Positions 1 through 10,604 are shown, numbered from the stretch's first letter. The stretch: 64,000 nt of DNA from Euglena gracilis (GCA_039621445.1 CP154957.1:15492947-15556946), one strand, 5' to 3'. The notes: a model not told the origin generated them from the sequence alone. Made by a program: numbers and translations.

Positions 1-109
1 GCCATTTTCGGCCATTTTCGGCCATTTTCGGCCATTTTCGGCCATTTTCGGCCATTTTCGGCCATTTTCGGCCATTTTCGGCCATTTTCGGCCATTTTCG
101 GCCATTTTT
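1..109. repeat. Decamer tandem repeat (GCCATTTTCG)n
   Basis: Ten complete, nearly perfect copies of a 10-bp unit plus a partial copy, running off the left edge of the window. The same unit recurs at 2539-2680. The motif CTATAGGTG lies just to the right, and a related CCACCTATAG follows the first block of the second array, so the two arrays may belong to one repeat family. Confidence 0.97.
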
Positions 110-465
110 TCCTATAGGTGGGGGGTAAAATTACCTTAAAATCCTTTCATACCAACAATGCATTTGATCATTCATGCAACGTGAAAGTAATTTGAGCAAC
201 AAATCAAGCCAACACATCCAAAGAGGTCCGTTTGGAATGGGTGCTCAGGGATTAAAGAGGTCAAAAAATATTGGTTGCAATATCGTGAAAAATCTAAATG
301 GCACAAATCCATCACTTCAAAGAAGCCTTGATGTTAAATTTCATCTGTCATGATGAGATGATCATCCGTCTGGATGTGGCGAAGTTGGAAGAAAGTGCGC
401 TCGGCTTGAGCTCAGAGCAAAAGCAAGCAAACATGTGATCAGCACATAATGTTGAAATATTGACA
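110..465. other. AT-rich spacer
   Basis: About 350 bp of ordinary AT-rich sequence with no recognisable gene, inverted repeat or tandem repeat. A minus-strand open frame enters it from the right, but nothing supports coding here. Confidence 0.5.
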
Positions 466-904
466 TCAAATGCGCTCACCCAATTGCCCAATTTCTGCAG
501 CATATACATCTTGTCCAGCATCTGCATCTTGTTCAGTATCTGCATCCATTTTTTCTGTTGGAGAGGACCGGGGGAATGGGAGGGCAGGGAGGAGGGGAGG
601 AGAGGGAGGGCACCTGGCCGGGTTTGGGGAGAGGCTCCGCACGGGATGCTCGCCCACCCGCAACCGGCCGGGCCTGCGGGGCTCGGGATACCAGCCCGAA
701 TGAGCCGGGGTTCGGGACACCTGTTGCTCCGCGCGGCATGGGCCTCCTTGTTGGCGTTGTTGGCGTTGCTTGGGCTGCACCAGCTGCTACGATGATGACG
801 ATGGTGGCGGCAACTGCACCGCCTCCGCGTAGGTTGGGGGCGAGGGCGATGAGCTGGTGGGGTGTATGTGGGCGGGAGGCGGACTGCTTGGCTTCCTCTG
901 CCGC
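466..904 (-). CDS. Candidate coding segment, low-complexity protein
   Basis: A GC-rich segment open on the minus strand. The translation has proline/serine/arginine-rich stretches and ends in an acidic run with DTEQDADAGQDVYAAEI. A related GQDA-type repeat is found in the minus-strand segment at 1377-1960, so both may be parts of one gene whose coding sequence is interrupted by the element at 905-1368. Two minus-strand frames are open over part of this GC-rich DNA, so the exact frame and exon limits are uncertain. I do not recognise a family; it would be a disordered protein. Confidence 0.3.
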
Positions 905-1368
905 CATAGCTGGCACTTCGTTTAAAACGAAGTCAAAAAAAACACGTTTTTTTAAAAAAATGTTTTTTTTAAAAAAACAAAAAAACGCCATTGAGGGTCC
1001 AGGGCAAAAAAAAATTTGCCTTTAATTTTTGCTTTTTTTGCCCATCCTCGGTCAGAGAAAGACACCAAAAAGCATAGTTAAATTTTGCCTTTTGTTCCCG
1101 CGCTCTGTCAAAAAAGGACCTAGTTTGGAATGGTTTTAAGCCAAAATGGTAGAAAAAATGCCCTATTTTGACCATTCTTGTTGAAGACAACCAAAAGTAT
1201 TGGTTTTCAAGTCATTTGAGCTAAGATTGATTCACCCTTGCGATCAAAGGCAAAATTTGGACCATCGTTTTCCCCTTTGTTTTTTTTGCCGTTTTTTTTG
1301 CCCGTTTTTTTTAATAAAAAACAAAAAAAAACGTTTTTTTTAAAAAAACAAAAAAAACGCCAGCTATG
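905..1368. mobile_element. hAT-like TIR element, family A, 8-bp TSD
   Basis: A 464-bp element with perfect 10-bp terminal inverted repeats (CATAGCTGGC / GCCAGCTATG) flanked by perfect 8-bp direct repeats TCTGCCGC at 897-904 and 1369-1376. The interior is dominated by A and T homopolymers and holds no credible protein, so it is non-autonomous. A diverged, inverted copy lies at 61054-61296. It sits between two minus-strand open segments and may be an introner-like insertion in a coding exon, though the host frame is less certain here than at 5584-5729. Confidence 0.9.
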
Positions 1369-1376
1369 TCTGCCGC

Positions 1377-1960
1377 GATGAACGACTCCGCCGCCGGCGG
1401 TTTGGACCCTCAGATGGGTCCCGAGAATGGCGTTGATGTCCTTGCTCGGGATCAGCAGCTGCATAGATGGTCAGCCGCAAGCCGTCGAGCTGCTCCTGAA
1501 TGATGTGTAGAGTGTCGAGCAGCGTGTGTAGGGAGGGGGTGGTTGGGGAAGGGAGAAGAGGGGCAGAGGCATCGGGAGAAACAGAGAGGGTGCGCTGCGC
1601 ACTCCCAGTGCAGGAGGATCTAATGGGTTTCATGGCTTCGGGTTTCGGGCTTCGGGTCCTTGGTCTTCTTGGGGTGGGGCTACCGAGAGAGCGAGGGGCG
1701 GTGGGGCCCGGAGAGCTGTGGGGGCGGTTGCCAGTCCAAGGGCAGGGAATGTGGGCCCGGGAGTGGGAGTGGGACCGGGAAGAGGACCGACCGGGAACGT
1801 AGCGGACGTAAATGCGGGCTCCGACAGGTGGTAATCCATTGCATCTTGTCCAGTATCTGCAACCATTGCATCTTGTCCAGTATCTCCATTCAATTCGTCT
1901 TGTCCAATATTTGTGTCTTGCCTAATGTCTTCATCCATTGGCTCCCAACCTACCGCAAAA
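1377..1960 (-). CDS. Candidate coding segment with GQDA-type repeats
   Basis: On the minus strand the right half encodes an acidic repeat (pieces such as DTNIGQDELNGDTGQDAM) followed by a proline-rich region. The left half contains a helical stretch (HTLLDTLHIIQEQLDGLRLT) in a different frame from the first, so an intron or frameshift must lie near 1630-1640 if both are coding. The corresponding DNA is a degenerate tandem repeat of about 27 bp at 1850-1935. The function is unknown. The acidic repeat resembles that at 466-904, which suggests one gene. Confidence 0.35.
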
Positions 1961-2215
1961 ACCCAAAAAATGACCACAAAAAGCCCAGAATTGTCCACAA
2001 AAAGTCCCCAAAAGCACACAAAATGACCTAAAATGGCTTGAAATAACCAAAAATTGCCCAAAAAAGCCAACAATGTCCACAAAAAAAAGTGAAAAATAAC
2101 CCAAATCACCAAAATGGCGCAAAATGGCCGGAAATGTCATAAAATGAGCTCATATTGACCCAAATTAGCACAATATTTGCCAAATCAGTGCAAAATACCC
2201 CAAAATCAGCAAAAA
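1940..2215. repeat. Degenerate CCAAAA-type decamer repeat
   Basis: A loose succession of units such as CCACAAAAAG, CCAAAAATTG and CCAAAATGG with roughly 10-bp spacing. It resembles the degenerate array at 57505-57800 but is less regular. No coding signal is seen. Confidence 0.5.
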
Positions 2216-2538
2216 TTAATCCAAAGATGTGCAATATGGACGTAATATTGGAGATTGGTGGAGAATTTATTCTAAAAATAGTTTTTATTCTTCAAAAAAT
2301 ACAAAAAAAATGCCAGCATCGCCCTTGTCACCAAAATTTTCTGAAATGTCATCAAAGCCCAAATAACCTTTTCGGAGGTGGTTCTTTGAGCAGCATGTGT
2401 TGCAGTGCCAGGCATAATGGCAAGAGAACAGAGGCTGCACAGAGACAAGAATCAGTCGCACTGGAAATCGCCCCTTAGGAGTTGGCCAAAACTGTTGGGC
2501 AAAAAAAAACTCGAAATTTTTTTGCAATGATTTTTTTT

Positions 2539-2680
2539 CATTTTCGGCCATTTTCGGCCATTTTCGGCCATTTTCGGCCATTTTCGGCCATTTTCGGGAC
2601 CCCCACCTATAGAGCCCAAAATTTCATTTTCGGCCATTTTCGGCCATTTTCGGCCATTTTCGGCCATTTTCGGCCATTTT
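2539..2680. repeat. Decamer tandem repeat, second array
   Basis: Two blocks of the unit CATTTTCGGC (2539-2597 and 2625-2680), the same decamer as at 1-109, separated by a 27-bp spacer that contains CCACCTATAG. A second CTATAGGTG follows the array at 2683. Confidence 0.95.
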
Positions 2681-2927
2681 GACTATAGGTGCTTGTTTGC
2701 AATCACGCCCAGTCACACCATCACCACCAGTCACACAATCATGACCACTCATTTCATTGGCGCAGGGAACGCAGAGTTAATGTCTCTCGTTGAGTGGTCG
2801 AATGACCATAAATGTGTTAAAACAATGTACCTGGGATGGGGCTCAGAGAATTTTTTTGGCGGTGCTCAAAAAAATGTGGGGAAAAGTCGGGTCCTTCTGA
2901 GCAGTCCTCAAGGAAATAATAAACTCT

Positions 2928-3050
2928 GCTGTCCCAGCACATTCCATGAAAAATCCAAATGAAATGAAGGCATTTTGGCGAGAACAGGTCGACATCGGGA
3001 GAAAATTGATTCCTCACATCCTTGGACCATGGACCATCGACCCAAATAAT
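2928..3050. repeat. Dispersed repeat, copy 1
   Basis: About 120 bp that aligns with 22213-22348, with shared blocks such as ACAGGTCGACAT and CATCCTTGGACCAT. On the minus strand both copies keep similar peptides (WVDGPWSKD here, WVNGRWSKD there), so this could be a diverged coding fragment of a transposon or a duplicated exon. No termini could be defined. Confidence 0.55.
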
Positions 3051-3343
3051 CAAAAAAGTGTTTTTCGACATTTTAATTTTTGACCCCTTTCAAGAGTCTG
3101 CCCTTGGCCGCCCTTTTGGAAAAAGGGGGGGGGGGAGCGGGGCGGCCCTTAAGAAAATGAAAAACTTTCCCATCCCTTGAGGACCACCCTGCCTTTAAGG
3201 GGAGGGAGATTATGGGGTGTCATATTTTGTGGGTATCAGCGATATGCCCACCCAACTCCCAAACAGGCATTGCTGAAGCAAGTTCAAATCATTTCGTCAA
3301 CTAAATTAAACTCAAAATCAGATCCCAACATTAAAAAAAAGCA

Positions 3344-3481
3344 AAGCCATCTCCGACACCATTACTTGAGAACGATGGAGATCCAAAAATCCTTTTGTTG
3401 GAAGAACGCGCAGCAAAGAAAATGAATGCCACACCAGGATTTAAAACCGGTGATGATGCGATGAACAGCATGTATTTCTGA
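3344..3481 (+). CDS. Candidate terminal exon, unknown protein
   Basis: A plus-strand frame ending in TGA at 3479-3481 gives a natural-looking peptide with PLLENDGDPKILLLEERAAK and then MNATPGFKTGDDAMNSMYF. The frame is closed upstream by a TAA, so the exon would begin at the AG at 3340-3341. The tract before that AG is purine-rich rather than pyrimidine-rich, which weakens the acceptor. I do not recognise the protein; hydrophilic composition and amphipathic helices are the only visible properties. Confidence 0.4.
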   Translation, partial: KPSPTPLLENDGDPKILLLEERAAKKMNATPGFKTGDDAMNSMYF

Positions 3482-3741
3482 TGAATATACAAAGAGGATG
3501 ACTGCAACATCTTTTGAAGATTTTCCTGAAGATTTTGAATCTATAAGGGTGATAAACCAATGGCACCACAAAAACAGTGGAGGAATGTAAAATTTTACAT
3601 TTTCATGCATTTTGGGGGATCGATGTTGCAAAAAAAACATCATTTCTGCACTTGGAACATCCTGATGTCAAAATTTCAAAAAAAAATGGCACAGTAAATT
3701 GACAAAAAAAACTGTGGTACACTGAAAATTTGGTCCAGTGT

Positions 3742-3965
3742 CGGGGACCCTAACAACTTCTTATCATGACAGGTTGGCTGGTACCAGGGACCCTGGCAGG
3801 TCTGGACCCTGTCAGTTTCCGGGGAGGACATTTCAAGATAAAGACAATTGAAAATGACCCTGGGTTGGCAGGCACCGGGGACCCTGACAACCTCCTATGC
3901 TGACAAGTTGGCCAGCACCTGGGGAACTGGGGAACCTGACAGTTTCCCGGGCATGACAGTTTCCC
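3742..3965. repeat. Degenerate tandem duplication, GGGGACCCTGACAAC unit
   Basis: The block beginning GGGGACCCTAACAACTTC at 3742 is repeated at about 3876 with roughly 80 percent identity (period about 134 bp). A third, more decayed trace (GGGAACCTGACAGTTTCCC) follows. Confidence 0.6.
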
Positions 3966-4191
3966 AAAAGTTGAATTTCCCGTCATTAATTTTTCCGAAA
4001 TCGAGGGGTTTCCCATCATTTTTTCCCATCATTTTTCTCCATCATTTTTGTTTCCCGACAATTTTTTCCGGACTGTTATGAACAGATTGCATATTGGTTA
4101 ATTTTATGTGTAACAACAGCTAATCAACAGCGCAGCACCAGGGGGGGCAACCCTCCATTGCAGCTCTAATAGAGAATCCGGTGATGGGATG

Positions 4192-4297
4192 TAAAAAAAA
4201 AAAAAAAAAAAAAAAACCAAAAACAAAAAAAAAAAAAAAAAAAAAAAAACAAAAAAACAAAAAAAACAACATTAAAAAAAAAAAAAAAAAAAACCCC

Positions 4298-4354
<57 letters not shown>

Positions 4355-4371
4355 CTAAAAAAAAAAAAAAT
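4192..4371. repeat. Poly-A tract of about 180 bp
   Basis: An A-rich tract broken only by short C, T and G interruptions. It could be the tail of a retroposed sequence, but no element body or target duplication is evident. Lysine or phenylalanine frames through it are not genes. Confidence 0.9.
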
Positions 4372-4551
4372 GGGTCGCGGGGGTGTTGAATGGCATTGCA
4401 ATAGAAGCTTTGGAGGGCAAGAGAAAGGATGAACCTCTATAAATCCTCTTGCGCTGCAGCATTAGCTTTCAGAAACCGGTCAAATGCAGGCTGTTCCTTA
4501 AAACCAAGGCATCCTGCACCATCTGGAAAAAAGACATCAATCAAAACTAAA

Positions 4552-4973
4552 CCCACCCCCCCCCCAAATAATGGGGCCAGTGCCCTTTGAGTGGGCAGTG
4601 CCCGAATAATGGGGGAGGGGGTAGGCCGAAAAAGATGGTTCCAACAACGGGGCACCCTCAGTTTTTTTTGTTTTTTTTTTGGTCCAAGAGGTTAGCAACA
4701 ACAAAAATATCACAACGCTTGCCTACCCAGAGTGCTTCGCGACGGGTTTTGGGGAGAAAAAGAAAAGACGGAAGGTGCAAATGGAATGAGGGATGGGTCA
4801 AAATTATATTCAAGGTCTCGGATTCGCATAGCCCAGCCTTTTGATTCTTTCCAAAGGAGAGAGCTTTTGTCATGGTTTGATGGGTAGTGCCCGAATAACG
4901 GGGCAGGGGGGGAAGGTTAAAAAGATGGTGCCAGTAACGGGGCACCCCGCCCCGTTACTTGGGGGGGGGGGGG
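4552..4973. mobile_element. Inverted-repeat element, CCCCCAAATAATGGGG termini
   Basis: The left end (C-run, then CAAATAATGGGG) pairs with the right end (CCCCGTTACTTG, then a G-run). About 60 bp containing AGTGCCCGAATAA and a downstream AAAAAGATGGT block is repeated directly at about 4590 and 4865. No target-site duplication could be seen, so the class is open. Confidence 0.5.
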
Positions 4974-5477
4974 TAAGTGATCTTAAAAATAAAATTGTTA
5001 TCATGTCAGTGATTCACGTAACTATAAGTATTTCATAAAAAGCAATGGACAGTGTTGAAAAATTCTTTTCACTGTCCTGGGAAAGGTCCAAAACCGTGTA
5101 TGGGGCATGTGTGGTGCTTTGCATGATGGGTCCTAGTACGGGACTGCTAGGACCATAGGTTTCAGATGGGCTTCACTTTTAGGGAAGGTCGCACCCTGGG
5201 GGGAGGGCTGGATGGACAGGAAAGGGGAGTTCAGGTTTTGGGTTGGGTAGTGCAACAGCCCCCCGAACTATAAGAGGCCCAACGCTGACCATTCCGTGGA
5301 AAATTGCTTGGGGGGGGGTGGCGAGCTGGGCCGTGGAGCAGTTCACTGCCAAACCACAGAGCCAACTCCTCACACACTGTTTCCCATCTCAATCCCAAGG
5401 TCAAACCTCAGGAGAAAAATATTTTGTTGGAACTTGAAGGAAAATAAGTAATTTGGCAGGATAAAAATGGTTTCAAC
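4974..5477. other. No assignable feature
   Basis: Mixed-composition sequence with open frames on both strands around 5180-5440, for example a plus-strand peptide with TLTIPWKIAWGGVASWAVEQ. No splice site or frame preference decides between strands. This may be the 3' part of the UPF0193 gene or an intron. Confidence 0.3.
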
Positions 5478-5911
5478 CTTCCAAAGAAGCTGCCTGGTCC
5501 AGCCGCTTCAACTCCGCCACCCGCTGGGAGATCTCCTGCTTCACCTTGACCTCCACATCTGCTGCCCGGCCCAGTGCCCGCATCAGGGGTTTTTTTTTGA
5601 CCGGGGGGCAGGGGGGGTCCTCCCCACCCACGGGGGACCCACCCACTTTTCCCTTCAGCATACGGGGGGGGGGGCTCGGCCGGACCCACCTACCCTACCC
5701 CCCGGGGGTCCACGACTAAAAAACCCCTGGTCCGCATCTCCGCCAGGAACTCCTCCCGCTCTCGGATCTCCTCCACCACCTCATCGAACAGCTCCTGCAC
5801 GTCCAGCGGCTTACGTGCAGGGATGTGGGGTGTGTCACTCCGGAGAACTCCGACAGGTGACCCGTATCCCGCAGCAATCGTCCAGGGTTTTGACACCCAG
5901 TTGGGGTGGGC
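5478..5911 (-). CDS. UPF0193 (C22orf23/EVG1-like) C-terminal exon, interrupted
   Basis: Read on the minus strand, the exon opens after a pyrimidine-rich acceptor (..TTTTTGACACAG at 5912-5924) and encodes AHPNWVSKPW.., then PLDVQELFDEVVEEIREREE and FLAEMR. After the 146-bp element at 5584-5729 it resumes with MRALGRAADVEVKVKQEIS and QRVAELKRLD, ending at a GGAAG|GTTGAA donor (5477/5478). The joined signature (EEIRERxEFLxEM-x-ALG..EI..R..EL) is what I know from the C-terminal half of UPF0193. The family's molecular role is unresolved, though it is found in flagellated lineages. Removing the element and one TSD restores the family pattern without loss. Alternatively, splicing from G|GTTTTT (donor at 5723-5724) to a CAGCAG acceptor at 5559-5564 keeps frame but drops a few residues. 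Upstream exons were not connected with confidence. Confidence 0.72.
5584..5729. mobile_element. hAT-like TIR element in UPF0193 exon, family B
   Basis: A 146-bp element with 12-bp perfect TIRs (CAGGGGTTTTTT / AAAAAACCCCTG). The flanking 8-bp repeats are GCCCGCAT (5576-5583) and GTCCGCAT (5730-5737), one mismatch. The interior is G/C-homopolymer-rich and non-coding. It splits the UPF0193 reading frame between EMR and ALG, which makes it the clearest introner-like candidate in the window. Confidence 0.88.
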
Positions 5912-6667
5912 CTGTGTCAAAAAGCACAAAAAGGCCAATATTCGGACTAGTGGAACACGTTGGCAAAAGCGCGATTTCCAGCTCTTTCTTTTCATAAAAA
6001 AAAACATCTAAGTACATCTACGCCAACCAAGGGGAGGGGACCCAGGAACCCCAAAGGTAACATACATTCTTCCTTCCATGGTTTGTATCCTTTTGTGCAT
6101 TTTTTTTTGCATTTTATCACCCCTTCAGGTCCAGAATCATTATGGTCAAGGGAGAGACCCTCAACTGAAGATGGGAACAAAAATATGAACCTTCTTTTCA
6201 ATTTGGGTGGTTTGTGTTGCCACCCAAACCTGTCACAAAATGGTTAATTCTCCGGATCTTTCCCATCTCCTTGGAAGCGATTCGATCCGACCCAATAGCA
6301 TGAATAGCATGGGTGGCTTTGTAATGGAAGTCCCCCCCCCGGATCGCCAAACTAACTATAAAGCAGCTCAATGAAGTACAAAAAAAACCCTTGGAGGATG
6401 TGACACAATTCAAATAGCTGCAGTAAATGTGCTTCTGAACAGCAAATAACAAAATTGTAAAAACAAAAAGGAAAAACAAAAGTGAAAGAGAAAAAAGTTG
6501 TTGCGGCACACTTGATCGCAAAAAAATACGTTCAACAGCGCACGCGCTCATAACAAATGTTGTTCGGCCACTCACTTGTAGAATATTTATCCATCCTCTG
6601 GCCTGCTGGAAAAAAAAATTTGAACAAAAAATAACAATTTGTAACCAAACAATACACTTTAAATAAC

Positions 6668-6821
6668 TGATCCGGATGGTGAAGCATCGGCAACATCTCT
6701 GGCTGCGTGGAGGAGGAGGGGCTGGACGTGGAGGGGGGGCCACGACGACTGGCACATCACCGTCATACTCCATATACCTGGCCGAGGGCAGGCCCTGGTT
6801 CCAGAAAGCAAAACCAATCCT
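6668..6821 (-). CDS. Candidate exon, proline-rich
   Basis: The minus-strand frame gives RIGFAFWNQGLPSARYMEYD followed by a valine run and a long PPPRPAPPPPRS stretch. A CCTGAG acceptor is at the right end, and an internal GCCAG|GTATAT donor would make a shorter exon ending at SAR. It lies upstream of the UPF0193 exon on the same strand, but the phases do not join directly, so it may be another gene or an intermediate exon may be missing. Confidence 0.35.
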
Positions 6822-7496
6822 CTCAGGTTACCACATCCAATTTCTTTCCAGACCTCGGAAATGCTCCTTCTGAAGAGCGTGTTTGGGATTTAAGCTTTAA
6901 AACAAAGACAAAACATGCAAATGAGGCACATGGCTGCAGAAAAAGATATCTTTTGAAGAAAAAAAACATAAAATCATTGAAAAAAACTTAAATCATTCTA
7001 AATCATAAAACACACAGGTGCACAGACAGAAATTCTGAGGCACAAAAATGTTCAAGTTCCATATTCCACCTAATGAGTAAATGTGTGTGATGCAGATGTG
7101 GGTGCACGAGGTGGGTGGGTGGATGTGCATGTGGGTGGGACAGGAACTGTGCACATGTGAACACACAACAATGAACCTGAGATTAAGATCTGAGCTGCTC
7201 ATGACAACATGAAACAGAAATGGAAGCCTTAAACTAGTGGCCCCCAAGGATCCAGTAAATGAATGGGGGGGGGGGGTGCTTTACTAAGGGCCCAGTCCCA
7301 AAATTTGCTTGCGCTTTCATTCTCCCGCTGGAGATGACTCTTACAAACGGTTTAGGTTTCTTTGTCAAGGACAGTTAAAAAAAACACGGCTCGAATTGAA
7401 ATCATTAAACCTCAATTTGGGGAATTTTGGGGAAAATTTAACTGAACACAAAGAATAACATAAAACCTAACCTGTATGTTAATTATGTCAGAAAAC

Positions 7497-7644
7497 ACAA
7501 AAAGCCTCGACAAACCCATCCGGGTCATAATTTTTATACACCCCCTGCGGGGGGGGGGGGTACTTCAGCTCTTTCCAAAACCAGTCAATCACTGTTGTTT
7601 GGAAAACCAGTCGAACCACCCTCCATGGTCGGCCACTCTGGGAT
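7497..7644 (-). CDS. Candidate exon, unknown protein
   Basis: After a good acceptor (TTTCTCTCAG at 7645-7654) the minus strand encodes SQSGRPWRVVRLVFQTTVID and WFWKELK, then a short proline run at a G/C homopolymer and YKNYDPDGF. It starts in phase 2, which matches the end of the candidate exon at 8230-8344, so the two can be joined. The 3' limit is uncertain. No family is recognised. Confidence 0.4.
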
Positions 7645-7895
7645 CTGAGAGAAAGCCACAAACGTAAAAAAAAAAAAGACAAAAAAGTTTTCCGCCTTCC
7701 ACCACAGGTTTCTTCGGTTCAGGGGCCCCATCCTAATTGAGCCCTTCCTAATTAAAATTGGACTCCTGGCCCCAGGGCAGAATGGGAAGAAGGCCTGGCG
7801 GGGGGGTCAACCCCCCATCCACCACAGCATTTTTCACAGATCTCCACCCGCGACGGGAAAAATTTTGGGTGTTGAAAGTTGGTGCTCCCGGAAAT

Positions 7896-7975
7896 ATGAG
7901 AGGAGGTGGTGGGGGTGGTCGACCCCCCCCACCCACCATGCAGGGGGGGGGTCGACCCCCTCCACCCACCACCCT
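7896..7975. repeat. GTCGACC palindromic repeat
   Basis: Two adjacent blocks of GGTCGACCCCC followed by CCACCCACCA, separated by a G-run. The block at 7806-7826 is a related, less perfect copy. It is a local inverted/direct repeat with no target duplication seen. Confidence 0.5.
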
Positions 7976-8229
7976 GGCTGTTTGGCCGATTCCCGTTCTG
8001 CCCTGCCTGGCTCGGCCCAGAGATATCTTTTGGGGGGGTAATGGTAAGTATTTGCCTCGACCAAAAGAATTCCTACAAATTAAAACAATGAAACACTGGC
8101 AAAACATCACTGACAATTGGAGCTGGGATTTCAAAAAAAAATGACGCAACCACTTGCAGTGTTGCAACAATGTAACAATGTGATGTCTCCATGGAAATCA
8201 GGGATGGAAGGAAACAGTCCCTGCACAAC

Positions 8230-8344
8230 CTGTCCTTTTCCTCCGGGGGAATATACTTCTTGTCGATTGGGGGCAACTTCAAGCCAGCCTGGGCTTGCAT
8301 CTCTGCCTTGATGGCAGCCTCAGACCTCCGAATAATACCATGGG
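8230..8344 (-). CDS. Candidate exon, unknown protein
   Basis: The minus strand gives HGIIRRSEAAIKAEMQAQAG and LKLPPIDKKYIPPEEKDR, bounded by ..GACAAG| at the 5' side and GACAG|GTTGTG at the 3' side. The other frames are closed or unconvincing. The end phase agrees with the candidate exon at 7497-7644. The sequence is helical and charged; the family is not recognised. Confidence 0.45.
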
Positions 8345-8955
8345 CTTGTCAGGGGGGATTTTCCAGCGGCATCTGACATCCTGGGCAGGGGTTGACTTAA
8401 AGCGTCACAGAGTGGGTGTGCATGCCCTCCTTACATCACGCTTTGCCTCATACTTTGCTCAACATCTACGGTGACAGGCTATTCTGAAGAGCAAATGGAT
8501 TGACAATGAAATGAAAAATCTCCCATAGCTCTTGTGGCTGACAATTAATTCTCAAAAAAAACTTGGGTTGAGTTGATAAAGTTAAATCACATGCATGAAA
8601 GCAGCTGACAGCTTTTGCACAAATTGGATTGATTAACCATCCCCCCCCCCAAACGAGAGGACAGGCTTTTTGGATATGAATTTTTTGGATCTCGGAGAAT
8701 TCCGAAGAATGCACGTCCAAAAAATCTGTTCAGCCAATCACAAAAATCACAAACTGCCTGGACAATCATACACTTTTCATCAGATAAATAAAAAATTTAT
8801 TGTGAAATAATATGAAATGAATAAATAAAAATGAACAATGAAAATATTTTGAACGTTTTTCTTGCTCAAGGGAACACACCTTTCCATGTCCCGAATTCCT
8901 CAAGCTATAATACAGCCACAAAAAATAAAACAATTGCGATGGATGATACCACCAC

Positions 8956-9058
8956 CTTTCAATCACGGGCACGACATACACCCTAATCCGTGACTGTGAA
9001 CCATTTCTGTCTATGAAGGGAATAGCCAGGGGGACATTGCCCCTCACACCTTTTGAAG
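8956..9058 (-). CDS. Candidate exon, unknown protein
   Basis: The minus strand encodes SKGVRGNVPLAIPFIDRNGS and QSRIRVYVVPVIER, ending at a GAAAG|GTGGTG donor (8955/8956). The 5' boundary is a GAACAG at 9059-9064. A second frame (ETFGSGELVNSFKRCEGQ..) is also open over part of the exon, so the frame is not secure. This may be an upstream exon of the minus-strand gene that continues to about 7500. Confidence 0.35.
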
Positions 9059-9203
9059 CTGTTCACAAGCTCCCCAGAGCCAAACGTCTCTTTAAGGCTT
9101 TAAAGGTTAAGGTTTGCAGACCATCCTGGCAGGGGGGGATGCAGCACCAGCACCCCTGGGGGGGTGCTGGCCCTCCCACAACCCCTTTTTGCTGGGTCCA
9201 GCC

Positions 9204-9380
9204 CATAGATTCACTTAACACCTGTGTGACCCCTCCTCCTGGGGGGTTTCTCAAGAGTGGGTGGGAGGTTGGGGCCTGGGGGGGGGGGGGCGCAGGTGGG
9301 TGGGTTTTGGAGAAAAAAAGTAAGTGGGTGGGTTTGGGCCTGGGAAACAGTGCCCCCCGGGGCCACTATGTGAATCCATG
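9204..9380. mobile_element. hAT-like TIR element, family C, 8-bp TSD
   Basis: A 177-bp element with termini CATAGATTCACTTA and, reverse-complemented, CATGGATTCACATA. It is flanked by perfect 8-bp repeats GTCCAGCC (9196-9203 and 9381-9388). The interior carries the family marks CACCTGTGTGACCCC, GAGTGGGTGGG and AGTGCCCCCCGGGG. On the minus strand the left part reads ..CACACAG|GTGTTAAG, an acceptor-like site conserved in other C copies. Confidence 0.88.
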
Positions 9381-9956
9381 GTCCAGCCCAAAGGTTTTCT
9401 GCGCAAAGTGCCGAAATTTTTGGAAAAAGTGTCCAAAACGACCAAAAAGAGTGTTTTCAGGGGCCTTTTTTTTGAGGTTGTCCGATGTTCATTTTTTCAA
9501 AACTGCAACCGGGCTCAGGTGCAGCCGGAGTCCAGCCTTTACGGGCCCCAGGGGGGAGTTGCTGGTCTGGCTAGCCCCCCCCCAACAAATATCTCTTCTA
9601 ACCAGAAAACAAGCACCTGATTGGGCCGGTAGTAACGAAATGATGGCACAGAATCCGGATCCACCGGCCGTCACTTCCATGGCCAAAAGGAAGGGCAAGG
9701 TTGAACAGTCGGGTGAACTTCCCTAAATACATTGAATGCAGGTAGGATTTGATGACATCTGCCGCAATTGACTTGATTCATTAAAAAGGCACATAAAAAA
9801 AACCGGCATCCAACAGGCTCATTTCTCCATAAAAGCCATGGCCGCCCTGTCATGCGTGGAACCCTCACCTTCGCCCATGGCCAAATCCCTGCTCAAAAGT
9901 GCCCACCGCAGGGAAGGGCAAAGGAGTGAAAAACCAAAGTTAAAGTTTAAAAATAC

Positions 9957-10200
9957 CATGCCCCCCCCATTATGTACCTCCCCCCGGGAGGCCAAAATCG
10001 GGGGGGAGGTACATAAGGGGGGGAGGTACACAATGGGGGGGGGGGGCATGTTGTTTGGCGGGGCGTGCCTGCGGATGGCGGGGCAAGGTGCATTCCTCAT
10101 GGGAGCAGGTGCATGCTGCCCCTCATTATGTACCTCGCCCCAGGAGGTACACAATGGGGGGGGGGGCACATAATGGGGGGGGGGGGGTGCATGGTACCTT
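9957..10200. repeat. Nested inverted repeats with ATTATGTACCTC units
   Basis: The outer arms are CCATGC then a C-run and ATTATGT on the left, and a G-run then GTGCATGG on the right. Inside are four copies of a GTACCTC/GAGGTAC motif with TACATAA or CATTATG in alternating orientation. No target duplication was found. It is an element-like palindrome cluster. Confidence 0.5.
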
Positions 10201-10244
10201 TTTTTGAAGTCAGTTCACATAAATTTACGGCTGTCGCCTTCGGT

Positions 10245-10530
10245 ACAGGGAGATTTTGCCATTTTGGGCACTTTTTGGGCAAAAATTTGCCAAAAATGCA
10301 AAAAAATCGGCGCAAAGCGCCGGAGGAAAAAATTGACCCTTTTTGGGGGGGTCCCGGGTACCCCCCCCCAGGGTCGGTCTGGACCCCCCTGGCAGGTGGG
10401 GGGGGTGTGGTTTGGACCCCCCCTGCGGGCCAGGAGGGGGGGGGGTGGGGGGGACATCCCCCCCACCTAAACCATGTACGCCCTCCTTATATCAAACCCT
10501 GGGGGGGGGGGGGCGTTCAGACAGGTTCAG
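10245..10530. mobile_element. Family D element copy (partial)
   Basis: It contains the D-type core CGGCGCAAAGCGCCGG at 10308-10323, G/C-run blocks with GGTCGGTCTGGACC, and the D terminus CCTTATATCAAACCCTG at about 10485-10501. The order matches, in reverse, the left part of the complete D element at 62609-63569. The second terminus is not visible and the TSD is lost in a G-run. Confidence 0.55.
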
Positions 10531-10604
10531 GGGTCCATTTCATCTGACTGACACTTCCGGAAATGACGTACATTTCGAGGTATTTTCGAAAAATCTCTTT
10601 TTTG

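Noticed and set aside
4120-4432. Poly-lysine and poly-phenylalanine frames
   Set aside because: By-products of the A-rich tract.
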